From: CAUUCF01 sp045580225
GTDB taxonomy: Bacteria; Pseudomonadota; Gammaproteobacteria; UBA9339
Assembly (NCBI GenBank): GCA_045580225.1
Contig: JAZNNJ010000007.1
Coordinates: 1-46,756 of the forward strand
Reading direction: 5' to 3'
Length of the DNA stretch: 46,756 nt
Position numbers and translations under genes: made by a program. Below, one piece after another: positions 8,396 to 16,227 of the stretch. Under the pieces are notes generated by a model. It worked only from the letters and a program-made list of their open reading frames with translations. It searched no databases and was not told where the DNA came from. The first letter of the stretch is position 1. Every line of letters begins with the position of its first letter.

Positions 8396-9967
8396 TTATT
8401 GAATATTATTCGTTGTAACTCGTTTTTTTAAAATTTTAATGCGATTAACTGTAATTGCTTTTTTATGTGCCAGATTTCTAAGTTTGATTAGAACTTTTAA
8501 AGCTTCTTGTGGGATATTATGCCAAGGGTTGTTATTATACCATATTGTTTCTAGACCTTCTTTTCGTCCTTGTTCTTTAGAGATTCCTAAAATTGGTATT
8601 TCTATGTGATTTTCACTTAAAATTGTTTTACACGTATTTACTTGATTTAATCCTCCATCGATCAAAAATAGTTGTGGCAACGGGGTTTTATGTTTTATTC
8701 TTGTTAATAAAGTTTCTCTTAAATTTGCAAGGTCATTATTTTTTGATTTTACAGAAAAACTACGTTGGGATATTTTGTCTTTGGTCCATATTATCCATGA
8801 AGCTACTGCTGATTCTCCAGCAAAGTGACTAATGTCAAAACTTTCCAATTGATCCAGAAATTCTAAATTTAAATAATTAGCGATTTGTTGCTTTCCAGTA
8901 TAAAAATTTTTTTCAGAATTAGAATTTTCTTTGTTGAGATTTAAAATAGCTAAATCGAGTAGTGCTTGAGTATGCGGACTAATTTTATTGATTTTTAGTT
9001 TTTTTTCAGATTTTAACCAATCAGTAAGCACAGAGGATAATGGGAAATTTGTTACTAATTTACGAGGGGATTCATTATTTTTATAATAATTAAGGATAAA
9101 TTGTTCTAAATCATCTTGATAATCATCTAATTTAGTTTTAGCAGTAAAAATTTGATTACCAACCATTAAACCATTTCGTACTTTTATTAGGCTAATTTTT
9201 ATATTATCTTGCTGTGTAATAGAAGCAATTAAGTCTAAATTATCAGATATTGATTTTACTACCGTTTGTTTCGTTTGGATTTTTTTATAATTGCGAATTT
9301 GATCGCGATAAAAAGCAGCTTTTTCGTAATTTTGTTGTTGTGAAAAAGAGATCATAATTTTAGTCCATTCTTTTATTAAGCTAGTTTCTTTAGTTAACAT
9401 ATTTTTAGCTAGTAATATATTATGTTGATAGTCTTCTTTTGAGATTTTATTGACACAAGGAGCGCTACAACGGTCTATTTGATAAAGTAAACATGGTTTT
9501 GTACGGTATTTAAAATTTAGGTCATTACAAGTACGCAGTTTAAAAATTTTCTGCAACCATTCATAAATTAATTTTATAGTTTGTATGTCAGTAAAGGGGC
9601 CAAATTTTATCCCTTTAATTATTTTACTACGTGTAATTTTTAATTGAGGGAAATCATGTTCAGTCATAACTAGAAAAGGATAACTTCGATCATCTTTAAA
9701 AATTACATTGTAAGGTGGCAGATGCTGTTTAATTAAGTTATTTTCTAGTAAAAGAGCTTCTTGTTCGGTTCTAGTTATTATAGTTTGGATTTCGGTAACT
9801 TTTTCCATTAAATATTTGGTTTTATCAGGAAGTTTTTTTCTAAAATAAAAATTTAAGCGTTTTTTTAAATTTTTAGCTTTTCCTACATACAATACCGTAT
9901 TTTGAGCACGCATGATATATACACCAGCTAAAGAAACAACTTTTTTTAAAAAAGTACGGTTAATCAT
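8396..9967 (-). CDS. uvrC: UvrC excinuclease subunit, C-terminally truncated
   Basis: Nuclease subunit of UvrABC nucleotide excision repair, making both incisions around a lesion. The N-terminal GIY-YIG domain (GVYIM, VLYVGKAKNLKKRL) carries the 3' incision site; a UVR-type segment (NYEKAAFYRDQI) follows. The RNase H-like 5' nuclease keeps its four catalytic positions: Asp378 in FDISH, Asp412, Asp437 in LIDGG and His501 in LAHKKAI. The chosen ATG at 9967 gives 523 residues and places the GIY domain at the usual distance; a longer frame to 10045 has no family support. E. coli UvrC has 610 residues, and here the protein ends 22 residues after the last catalytic His. The C-terminal (HhH)2 DNA-binding region is therefore missing. 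pgsA, normally next downstream, is also absent. Confidence 0.9.
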   Translation of the reverse strand: MINRTFLKKVVSLAGVYIMRAQNTVLYVGKAKNLKKRLNFYFRKKLPDKTKYLMEKVTEIQTIITRTEQEALLLENNLIKQHLPPYNVIFKDDRSYPFLVMTEHDFPQLKITRSKIIKGIKFGPFTDIQTIKLIYEWLQKIFKLRTCNDLNFKYRTKPCLLYQIDRCSAPCVNKISKEDYQHNILLAKNMLTKETSLIKEWTKIMISFSQQQNYEKAAFYRDQIRNYKKIQTKQTVVKSISDNLDLIASITQQDNIKISLIKVRNGLMVGNQIFTAKTKLDDYQDDLEQFILNYYKNNESPRKLVTNFPLSSVLTDWLKSEKKLKINKISPHTQALLDLAILNLNKENSNSEKNFYTGKQQIANYLNLEFLDQLESFDISHFAGESAVASWIIWTKDKISQRSFSVKSKNNDLANLRETLLTRIKHKTPLPQLFLIDGGLNQVNTCKTILSENHIEIPILGISKEQGRKEGLETIWYNNNPWHNIPQEALKVLIKLRNLAHKKAITVNRIKILKKRVTTNNIQ

Positions 9968-10431
9968 AAATGTTAACTTGTTTATAAAAATTAAAATATA
10001 CCTAAATAATAAAATATTTGTTGTAGTGTATCTACTATTATTCATAAAATTGAAGAGAATTGTTTTCTATATGTTGGAAGGAGTTAAAATTACATAAACA
10101 TACTTGGTATATTTATTGCAAAAATAATTTCGTGTAATTTTGCGTTTATAAAAATAAACTGAATTTGTGTTTTTTTTGGGTGAGTAAATTGTACGTATTT
10201 TAGCAAGGATTATTAGGTTTTTGTGCGAAATAAATTATAAACATTTATATTATATAAATGTGGCTTTGAATTAGAACTATACCAATATCGTCATAATAAT
10301 CTTATGCTATAAAAAGTACATAACTTACAAAACATGCAAAAATTAAAAAACATCATGTTAATTCCTGAAGGTTTAAAATACTAGAAGTGCTATCAAAAGG
10401 TACAAATTTACAAAATAATAAAGTCTCTCTA
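9968..10431. other. Intergenic region upstream of uvrC
   Basis: About 460 AT-rich bases between the start of uvrC and tRNA-Lys. No gene with family resemblance or convincing initiation site is seen on either strand. It may be decayed sequence. Confidence 0.6.
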
Positions 10432-10507
10432 TGGTGGGCCGTCCGCGACTCGAACGCGGGACCAACGGATTAAAAGTCCGCTGCTCTACCGACTGAGCTA
10501 ACGGCCC
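10432..10507 (-). tRNA. tRNA-Lys (anticodon UUU)
   Basis: 76 bases including an encoded CCA, acceptor GGGCCGT/ACGGCCC, anticodon TTT in loop CTTTTAA. A near-consensus promoter lies just upstream. Confidence 0.95.
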
Positions 10508-10526
10508 ATCCAAAATAACTTTAATT

Positions 10527-10555
10527 TTTATACACCTGTCAGCATATTTTGTCAA
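10527..10555 (-). promoter_or_regulatory. Promoter of tRNA-Lys
   Basis: On the minus strand, TTGACA at 10555-10550, a 17-base spacer and TATAAA at 10532-10527. The start would fall about 12 bases before the tRNA 5' end. Near-perfect sigma-70 promoter. Confidence 0.8.
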
Positions 10556-10577
10556 TGGTAATTAATAGGAAGAAGAT

Positions 10578-10605
10578 TTGATGTGGGTATATTTTTTAGT
10601 ATAAT
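10578..10605 (+). promoter_or_regulatory. Promoter of the interrupted gene at 10636
   Basis: TTGATG at 10578-10583, a 16-base spacer and a perfect TATAAT at 10600-10605, divergent from the tRNA-Lys promoter. Confidence 0.65.
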
Positions 10606-10609
10606 TAAA

Positions 10610-10628
10610 CACTAATTTAGCATTAGTG
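10610..10628 (+). promoter_or_regulatory. Inverted repeat at the transcription start, possible operator
   Basis: CACTAAT and ATTAGTG separated by five bases, centred a few bases after the predicted transcription start and ending seven bases before the ATG at 10636. Could be an operator or a 5' hairpin. Confidence 0.45.
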
Positions 10629-10635
10629 AGCGGAA

Positions 10636-11028
10636 ATGAAAAATATCATAAAAGTACAATTTTTACAGCAAAAGGATTTAATTATTGATTCGGTTCAATT
10701 TAAGGCAACGAGGAATCTTGAGCAAAAAGTAGGGGATGAAAATGCAGTTATGTATAGTAAAGCTATTTTTAGTAAGAAAGTAGATGAATTATCTGGACGG
10801 ATATTTTCTAAACTTTAGCAGTCTCAGGTTGCGGATATGATAATAGATATGTTTCCTTATAAAGAAGAAAATAAGAATGATGGAACTTTAGCAGTAGAGC
10901 AGTGGTGCCGCGTAATTTTGAAGAACGCTCGGATAGATGATTGTAATTTTATGGCAGATAAAACGGGAATTTTTGAGACGTTTACGGTTAATTTTGAAGG
11001 TGTTTTATTGGGTACAAGTGAAAAATAA
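10636..11028 (+). pseudogene. Unrecognised small gene split by an in-frame TAG
   Basis: One frame of 131 codons reads from ATG at 10636 to TAA at 11026-11028, with a single TAG at 10816-10818. The halves (60 residues and about 69 residues) share frame and composition, so this looks like one gene carrying one nonsense change; CAG to TAG would be enough. The upstream promoter and inverted repeat look intact. The product is hydrophilic, with no signal peptide or membrane segment, and belongs to no family I recognise. The second half could be separately translated from ATG at 10837, so expression of a short protein is possible. Its neighbour at 11066 is also broken. Confidence 0.55.
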
Positions 11029-11065
11029 AAAATTGTGATATTAATTTTTAATAAGGTATACTGCT

Positions 11066-11584
11066 ATGTTTAAGATGCCTGTTTTGTATAATAATACTAG
11101 AAAGATATTATCAATGTTTTGAGGAAGGTGTATTTGTAATATAGTAAGTAATGTTACTGCATCTTTTATTCCAGGAGGTCCGATAGTTAGTAAAGTGTTA
11201 TCTTTGACTGTGGGCAATTTGGCTGCTTAGGTCGTTCCTTCGGTTATTTCTTCTATATCTAGTATTTTTTCTAATCATCAGGGAGAGGAAGAAATACCTA
11301 ATCAAAACGAAACTGTACATCAAAGAGTATTTTCATCTTTAAAAAAAGTTGGGTACGAGAAAATATTACCGACTATCATAGGTATAGGCATTAATAAACT
11401 TGTGGTAGATAATATAACTCCAGCAGGAACATTTAAATTAAACTTTGAAAATTTACCTTCGATATCTTTGGATGAAATAAATAAACTTGTTTTGATTACT
11501 ACTAAAGATTTAATTAATAAGGATATTAGTCAAGGAATTATACAATTAACAGGTAAGGTGGTTTCATCTATAGTGCCTGGCTAA
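11066..11584 (+). pseudogene. Unrecognised gene with two in-frame stops
   Basis: Frame reading from ATG at 11066 to TAA at 11582-11584 contains TGA at 11120-11122 and TAG at 11228-11230. Coding character continues across both: the stretch with ASFIPGGPIVSKVLSL, then SVISSISSIF, then an uninterrupted part from 11231 of about 117 residues. The intact protein would have been about 172 residues, partly hydrophobic in the middle. The final part has an internal ATG-less start (GTG at 11402) and no clear ribosome site. No family recognised. Starts 37 bases after the preceding broken gene, so both may have formed one operon. Confidence 0.5.
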
Positions 11585-11590
11585 ATAGAA

Positions 11591-13096
11591 CTAGGTTTTA
11601 TAGACAATATTTTCTAGCCATAATTGCCAACGCGGTATTAACCATTCGATGATTTTTATAAACCAAGGAGTAAATTGTTCCGGGTGTTTGTTGATTTTGC
11701 TTATTAAAACATAACTGTCAATCCACTGCCAATTTTGTACTTCATTACTATTAACTACAAATTGGTTTAAATTACTACCGTTTCCCCAAAAGAAGCGATC
11801 TAGTTCGTGTTCAACAAAAATTCCTAAATTAGTTTTGTACTTCATTTGTCCCCATTCTATTAAAGGTAAAGTAAATCCCATTTCTTCTTTTAAGCGATAT
11901 TGAGCATCATTTAAAATTTCATTTATCGGATGTCCGCAACAAGTATTGCTCCACAAATTAGCGGCATGGTATTTATTACTACTACGTTGTTGAATTAAAA
12001 ATTCGATTCTTTTATTGCGACAACGGTAGATTATTACTGAAAAAGCAAGATGAATTTCTCCTAAGATATGAGCTCGTATTTTAGGAATTTTTTGTTTTTC
12101 GATATTTAAAATTAAGGTATTATCATCGGGTTTCTTAGGATTGACCTCTATGAAGTTAAAATTCTTTTTTATTTTTGGCAATGCATCAGCTGTCGTAATT
12201 AGGAATAAGTTAGCTCCTGCATCTTGAGTGTAAAAAATAGGTATGCCTTTTTTTCTAAGTTCTTTTACTCGATTTATATGTTTAAAGGTATCAAAACAAC
12301 TGTATTCAATACCTACATCATTGATTAAGGCATGCATCATTTCCGTGTGAGTTTCACATAATTGTCCTAATTTTTCGAAATCGTGTTCAAAAATAGCTTT
12401 TTTCGTTTTTGTATAAAATATTTCTGATTGTTCAGTCCAGGCATCAAAATGTAGAGAATGATGGCTTTGGTTCATAGCTTCTCTAGAGGAATATTTTTTG
12501 GTTTGAGGATTGATTTGTATTATTCCTATACGTAGCTCTGGCCATATATCCATAATTTTAGTTCCATAACTATCCATGCCGTCATTTTGTTGACCTTTTG
12601 ACCAGCTAATAAATCCATGCTGGAGGGAACGACATGCACTACCACTTCCTAATCTGGATAGAATAGAAAGATGTTTTAAAGATAGCTTCCAACCGTATAA
12701 ATCATTTAAGGCGATAGTTAAAGCAGCAAAGCCTGAAGCTGAAGAGGCAAATCCACTGGCTGTAGCCAAGTTATTACAAGTTTCTACTTTAAAATAATCA
12801 TTCGGACGTCTAAATAAATCTAAAAATTGTTTTAATCGCAAAGCGAAAGGAGAATTTAGAGGTATTTCTTGACGATTTAAAAAATACTGTTCGTATTCAC
12901 TGAAACGTATTATAGTTGATGTTCCGTAGTATCCTAAAGTTATAGCTAAACTAGAATTAGTAGGTAAATTTAGATTATTATCGCGTTTTCCCCAGTATTT
13001 TGTTAAAGCTAAGTTACTTGGAGCGATGCCAACACCTAAATCATTAGGGGAGTAACGGTTGGCTACTATTTTTTCGATAATTTTATTTTTCAACAT
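11591..13096 (-). CDS. Fused mevalonate diphosphate decarboxylase and type I IPP isomerase
   Basis: 501 residues catalysing the last two steps to IPP and DMAPP. Residues about 1-325 are the GHMP-type decarboxylase MvaD: IAPSNLALTKYWGKRD at 24-39, the phosphate loop ATASGFASSASGFA at 111-124, SGSACRS at 151-157, NDGMDSYG, and the catalytic Asp292 in TQDAGAN. From about 335 the protein is a Nudix-fold type I IPP isomerase: FLIQQRS, the catalytic Cys in NTCCGHP (387), a Nudix-like helix RLKEEMGF, and the metal/catalytic Glu pair in VEHEL (429/431). The two enzymes are usually separate. Its start overlaps the preceding kinase gene by 14 bases, and it is the last gene of the mevalonate operon. Confidence 0.92.
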   Translation of the reverse strand: MLKNKIIEKIVANRYSPNDLGVGIAPSNLALTKYWGKRDNNLNLPTNSSLAITLGYYGTSTIIRFSEYEQYFLNRQEIPLNSPFALRLKQFLDLFRRPNDYFKVETCNNLATASGFASSASGFAALTIALNDLYGWKLSLKHLSILSRLGSGSACRSLQHGFISWSKGQQNDGMDSYGTKIMDIWPELRIGIIQINPQTKKYSSREAMNQSHHSLHFDAWTEQSEIFYTKTKKAIFEHDFEKLGQLCETHTEMMHALINDVGIEYSCFDTFKHINRVKELRKKGIPIFYTQDAGANLFLITTADALPKIKKNFNFIEVNPKKPDDNTLILNIEKQKIPKIRAHILGEIHLAFSVIIYRCRNKRIEFLIQQRSSNKYHAANLWSNTCCGHPINEILNDAQYRLKEEMGFTLPLIEWGQMKYKTNLGIFVEHELDRFFWGNGSNLNQFVVNSNEVQNWQWIDSYVLISKINKHPEQFTPWFIKIIEWLIPRWQLWLENIVYKT

Positions 13097-13994
13097 AAAT
13101 TATTCCTCGATCTATGTTTAAGTTAAAAACTTTAGTGTTAGGAATGTTGATATTGTTAGTTAGTTTTCCTAACGCTAATACACAGTCACCTAGGCCTGAT
13201 CCAGAAATTTTTGCTCCTAAAATTTCCGGTTCCGTAGCTAGAAAATTTAATATTGTATTTAGGATTTGATCTTCTACACCTAATTGTTGTTGCAAGAAGC
13301 GATTTTTGTTCATTAAATTACCTACCGAATTTAGACTTTGTTTTTCTAGAAAACGCCAACTAGATTGACTAATTTTGTTCATTATTCGATAAATGGGGTA
13401 GCGTCGTTTAATTGGTATTTGTTCAACTAGTTTAATGACTTCTTTTGTTGATTTTTTATAACCGCAATAGATAGCTGAAAATGGAAAGCTTAATTTTATG
13501 CATTTTAAATAATTTTTTCGATATTTTATAAATCCGCCATAAATACTGGCGGCTAAATCTCCTCCAGAACCACATCCTTGCACTTGTTTGATTACATTTA
13601 AGCATTTTTTCCATAATCGATATTTAGCAGGTTGATGGTGGTTAAGCCACCAGTATAAAATCGCTGTAGTGCCTACAACAACGGCTGCTGATGAACCAAA
13701 ACCTACATTATCGTGGATTTTACTATCAATATTTAAAGTAAATCCATTTTTCAATTTGGGCAGGAAAGGGGTAATGCTTTCTAAAATAAAATTAAATTTG
13801 TTAGATACATTAAAATCATTAATAGATGTTTGATATTCTCCATAATTGTTAGAATTAATAATAATAAGATGGTCTTTTCTCGGAAGTAATTTTATAGTCA
13901 TTCGGCGATTGATGGCAGAAACGATGCCTGTGTTTCCATGTAATACCGCATGTTCGCCGAACCACATTAAACTTCCAGGAACACTTACTTGCAT
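13083..13994 (-). CDS. GHMP kinase, probably phosphomevalonate kinase
   Basis: 303 residues. N-terminal SVPGSLMWFGEHAVLHG, the glycine-rich phosphate loop NVGFGSSAAVVVG, a GCGSGGDLAASIYGG block and the C-terminal GAKISGSGLGDC mark a GHMP kinase. The GSGGD-x-AAS-x-YGG block resembles phosphomevalonate kinases, which turn 5-phosphomevalonate into the diphosphate with ATP; the start of the protein resembles mevalonate kinase. The role is therefore assigned by elimination, since the other kinase of the operon looks more like mevalonate kinase. Overlaps both neighbours (10 and 14 bases). The two kinase roles could be swapped. Confidence 0.75.
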   Translation of the reverse strand: MQVSVPGSLMWFGEHAVLHGNTGIVSAINRRMTIKLLPRKDHLIIINSNNYGEYQTSINDFNVSNKFNFILESITPFLPKLKNGFTLNIDSKIHDNVGFGSSAAVVVGTTAILYWWLNHHQPAKYRLWKKCLNVIKQVQGCGSGGDLAASIYGGFIKYRKNYLKCIKLSFPFSAIYCGYKKSTKEVIKLVEQIPIKRRYPIYRIMNKISQSSWRFLEKQSLNSVGNLMNKNRFLQQQLGVEDQILNTILNFLATEPEILGAKISGSGLGDCVLALGKLTNNINIPNTKVFNLNIDRGIIYVEK

Positions 13995-14959
13995 AAAATC
14001 TTATATCCAAAATGATTAACTAATTGCTTTAGTGATAAAGCATTAATATTCCATACAATTACTATTCCTCCTCCTTCTCCTTCTAAACTTCCAGCTCCAG
14101 TAATTTTTCCGTATCCTCCCCTTTTTTCGATTTTATCAATAAAGTTCTGTACTTTTTTCGGAACAATATTTAATTCTACTAACAGTCGGTGGTTTTGTAA
14201 AATTAATGGTTTTAAATCGATTTTATTTTGTAAAGCGTGACCTATTTTTTTAGTTATTTTGCTAAACATAGGAATTCTATTTTTTATTAAATTAGTGACG
14301 GCAGCAACACATTCTCCTGTGGAACTTTTAGGTTGTCCAGTATGTATTAAATAAAAATTTTTATCTGCAGATAGGTTTATTGGTTTAAAGATTCCTTTTT
14401 CTGTCCAGCAGGCTTTTTCATAAAAACTTACCCATAAGTCTAGACCACTGCTTTTACCGTGTTGCAGATTTTCTGCTTGTTTAGCTAGAGGGAACCAAAA
14501 GGAAGTAGAAAAATTTTTTAAAAAAAATCTACTTAAACTTTTCAAAATTACTGTTATGAACGCAGCAGATCCTCCTAAACCGCATCCTAAAGGAAAATTA
14601 TTTAATTCAATTTCTAAATGAAAATTAGTTTTGTCAGGATATAGTTTAATCCATAAACCCAGCAAATATTCAATTAGTTGCCATGGTGAATTTAAAATTT
14701 TTTCAGTTAATGTATTATTTAAATATTGTTGATATTTTTGATTTAATTCATCAAATGTAGTTAGCAAACTTTGAACGGAAAAATTTTTGGTTTGTCCTTC
14801 AAAAGTTACTTTAATTTCGGGGTTATTATATATTTTACCAGTGATAAATAGAGGCACGTTAATTGCAATAGCTGGTGCTCCGTAGACTACGGAATGTTCA
14901 CCGGATAAAATTATTTTTCCATATGCTTTATTAACCAGAAGATCATGATTTTTGAGCAT
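13985..14959 (-). CDS. GHMP kinase, probably mevalonate kinase
   Basis: 324 residues. Mevalonate kinase features: GKIILSGEHSVVYGAPAIA at the N-terminus, phosphate loop PLGCGLGGSAAF, HGKSSGLDLWVS with the catalytic Asp, and KITGAGSLEGEGGG near the end. Phosphorylates mevalonate at C5 using ATP. It overlaps mvaS by 17 bases and the next kinase by 10. The extra Gly-rich insertion after GAGS is unusual. Assignment relative to the partner kinase is inferred from motif resemblance. Confidence 0.78.
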   Translation of the reverse strand: MLKNHDLLVNKAYGKIILSGEHSVVYGAPAIAINVPLFITGKIYNNPEIKVTFEGQTKNFSVQSLLTTFDELNQKYQQYLNNTLTEKILNSPWQLIEYLLGLWIKLYPDKTNFHLEIELNNFPLGCGLGGSAAFITVILKSLSRFFLKNFSTSFWFPLAKQAENLQHGKSSGLDLWVSFYEKACWTEKGIFKPINLSADKNFYLIHTGQPKSSTGECVAAVTNLIKNRIPMFSKITKKIGHALQNKIDLKPLILQNHRLLVELNIVPKKVQNFIDKIEKRGGYGKITGAGSLEGEGGGIVIVWNINALSLKQLVNHFGYKILCK

Positions 14960-16112
14960 ATATACGTTTATGATCAGTTATGGTTTGTAAATAGTAATGT
15001 CCTGTTTTTATAGGATAATCGAAGTTATCAAGAGTTTTGCCACTAAATAATCTTTCACTATCGAAATAAAACGAACAATAAGTATCATAATCTATTGTCT
15101 GACGTCTAATTAACCAGCTATTTAGCGAATTTAAATTAGCTTGATAATTTTTAGCGAGTACAATATTAAAAAATTCTCCAGTACTACCTGATCCGTAGCT
15201 ATAACAACCAATTCTGTTCCCTGGTTCTAAAGAGGAATTGTTAGAAAGGTATGATAATAAACTTAGATATAAAGAAACGGTATAACAATTACCGATTTGT
15301 TGATTGTATATTAGGCCAGGTGCTACTTGCGTTTCGAAGTAATTCTCATTTATATTATTAATTTTGAGTAACTGTTGATAACCGAATTTTACTAATTTAT
15401 AAACTGGGGTATGAAAACAGAAAGCTTGATGATCAAGAAAATTTAAGGAATTATTTTCACAATAATTTTTCCATGCTCCTTTTAATAATTGTAGGTATGC
15501 GTTGCAGGATAAGCGACCATCAACTAAAGCGTAAGGTAAATAATGTGGGTGCCAAAAATCTAAAATTTCTTTCGTGTAAACACCAGAATTTAAATCAACT
15601 GAACATATACCAGGTTCGGTTGATAATATCATAGCAATCCCTCCTCCTCCTTGAGTAAGTTCTGCTTTAGAGTTTAAAGGATATTTAGCAATGTCAGCTG
15701 CAACTAATAAAACTTTTTTTTGAGGACGGCTCATTAACCACTGTAAACCAGTAAATAATCCGAAAGTAGCGGCATAACAAGCTTGCTTCATTTCAATTAT
15801 TCGACAGTTGTTTGGTAAGTTAAAAAAGGAATGTAGATAGCTAGATGCTGATTTAGAAGTATCAAACGAAGTTTCTGTAGCGAAAATTACTAGCCCAATT
15901 TGTTCTTTTAATAAAGGGTCTTTTTTAAACAAAGGTAAAGCAGCATTTGCAGCCAGGGTTACAATATCTTCATACGGAGGAATTACAGCAATGTATTGTT
16001 GCCCCAAATCTTGTAAGTATTTTTTTTCGTTAAGAAAGTGCTTTTTGGCTAATTCTTTAACATCTATAGAATAATTACTAGTATAAAAATTTAATTGATC
16101 TATTCCTAACAT
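14943..16112 (-). CDS. mvaS: Hydroxymethylglutaryl-CoA synthase
   Basis: Condenses acetyl-CoA with acetoacetyl-CoA to HMG-CoA, entering the mevalonate route. 389 residues, normal for the bacterial enzyme. The catalytic triad is visible: Glu80 in FATETSFD, Cys112 in MKQACYAATFG and His234 in FHTPVYKLVKFG. Further family motifs are GGGGIAM and SYGSGSTGEFF. First gene of a four-gene operon on the minus strand. Thiolase and HMG-CoA reductase are not in the window and must be elsewhere if the pathway runs from acetyl-CoA. Confidence 0.93.
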   Translation of the reverse strand: MLGIDQLNFYTSNYSIDVKELAKKHFLNEKKYLQDLGQQYIAVIPPYEDIVTLAANAALPLFKKDPLLKEQIGLVIFATETSFDTSKSASSYLHSFFNLPNNCRIIEMKQACYAATFGLFTGLQWLMSRPQKKVLLVAADIAKYPLNSKAELTQGGGGIAMILSTEPGICSVDLNSGVYTKEILDFWHPHYLPYALVDGRLSCNAYLQLLKGAWKNYCENNSLNFLDHQAFCFHTPVYKLVKFGYQQLLKINNINENYFETQVAPGLIYNQQIGNCYTVSLYLSLLSYLSNNSSLEPGNRIGCYSYGSGSTGEFFNIVLAKNYQANLNSLNSWLIRRQTIDYDTYCSFYFDSERLFSGKTLDNFDYPIKTGHYYLQTITDHKRIYAQKS

Positions 16113-16227
16113 AATTATAATAGTTCAGTATTATTTAGTTACCAATTAATGAGTATAAAGAAGCTAATTATAAAAGCAACTTTTTATGGATAACTTGCCT
16201 AAAAATTTATACGTAGTGTTTTTAATT

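Noticed and set aside
9968..10045. Longer UvrC start at 10045
   Set aside because: The extra 26 residues have no counterpart in UvrC, and the GIY-YIG domain sits correctly behind ATG at 9967.
10373..10555. 60-residue frame over tRNA-Lys on the minus strand
   Set aside because: It covers the tRNA and its promoter; no ribosome site or family resemblance.
10816..11230. Stop-codon reassignment or selenocysteine/pyrrolysine recoding to explain in-frame stops
   Set aside because: TAG, TGA and (at 20635) TAA all occur as interruptions, while other genes end normally with all three stops; nonsense decay is simpler.
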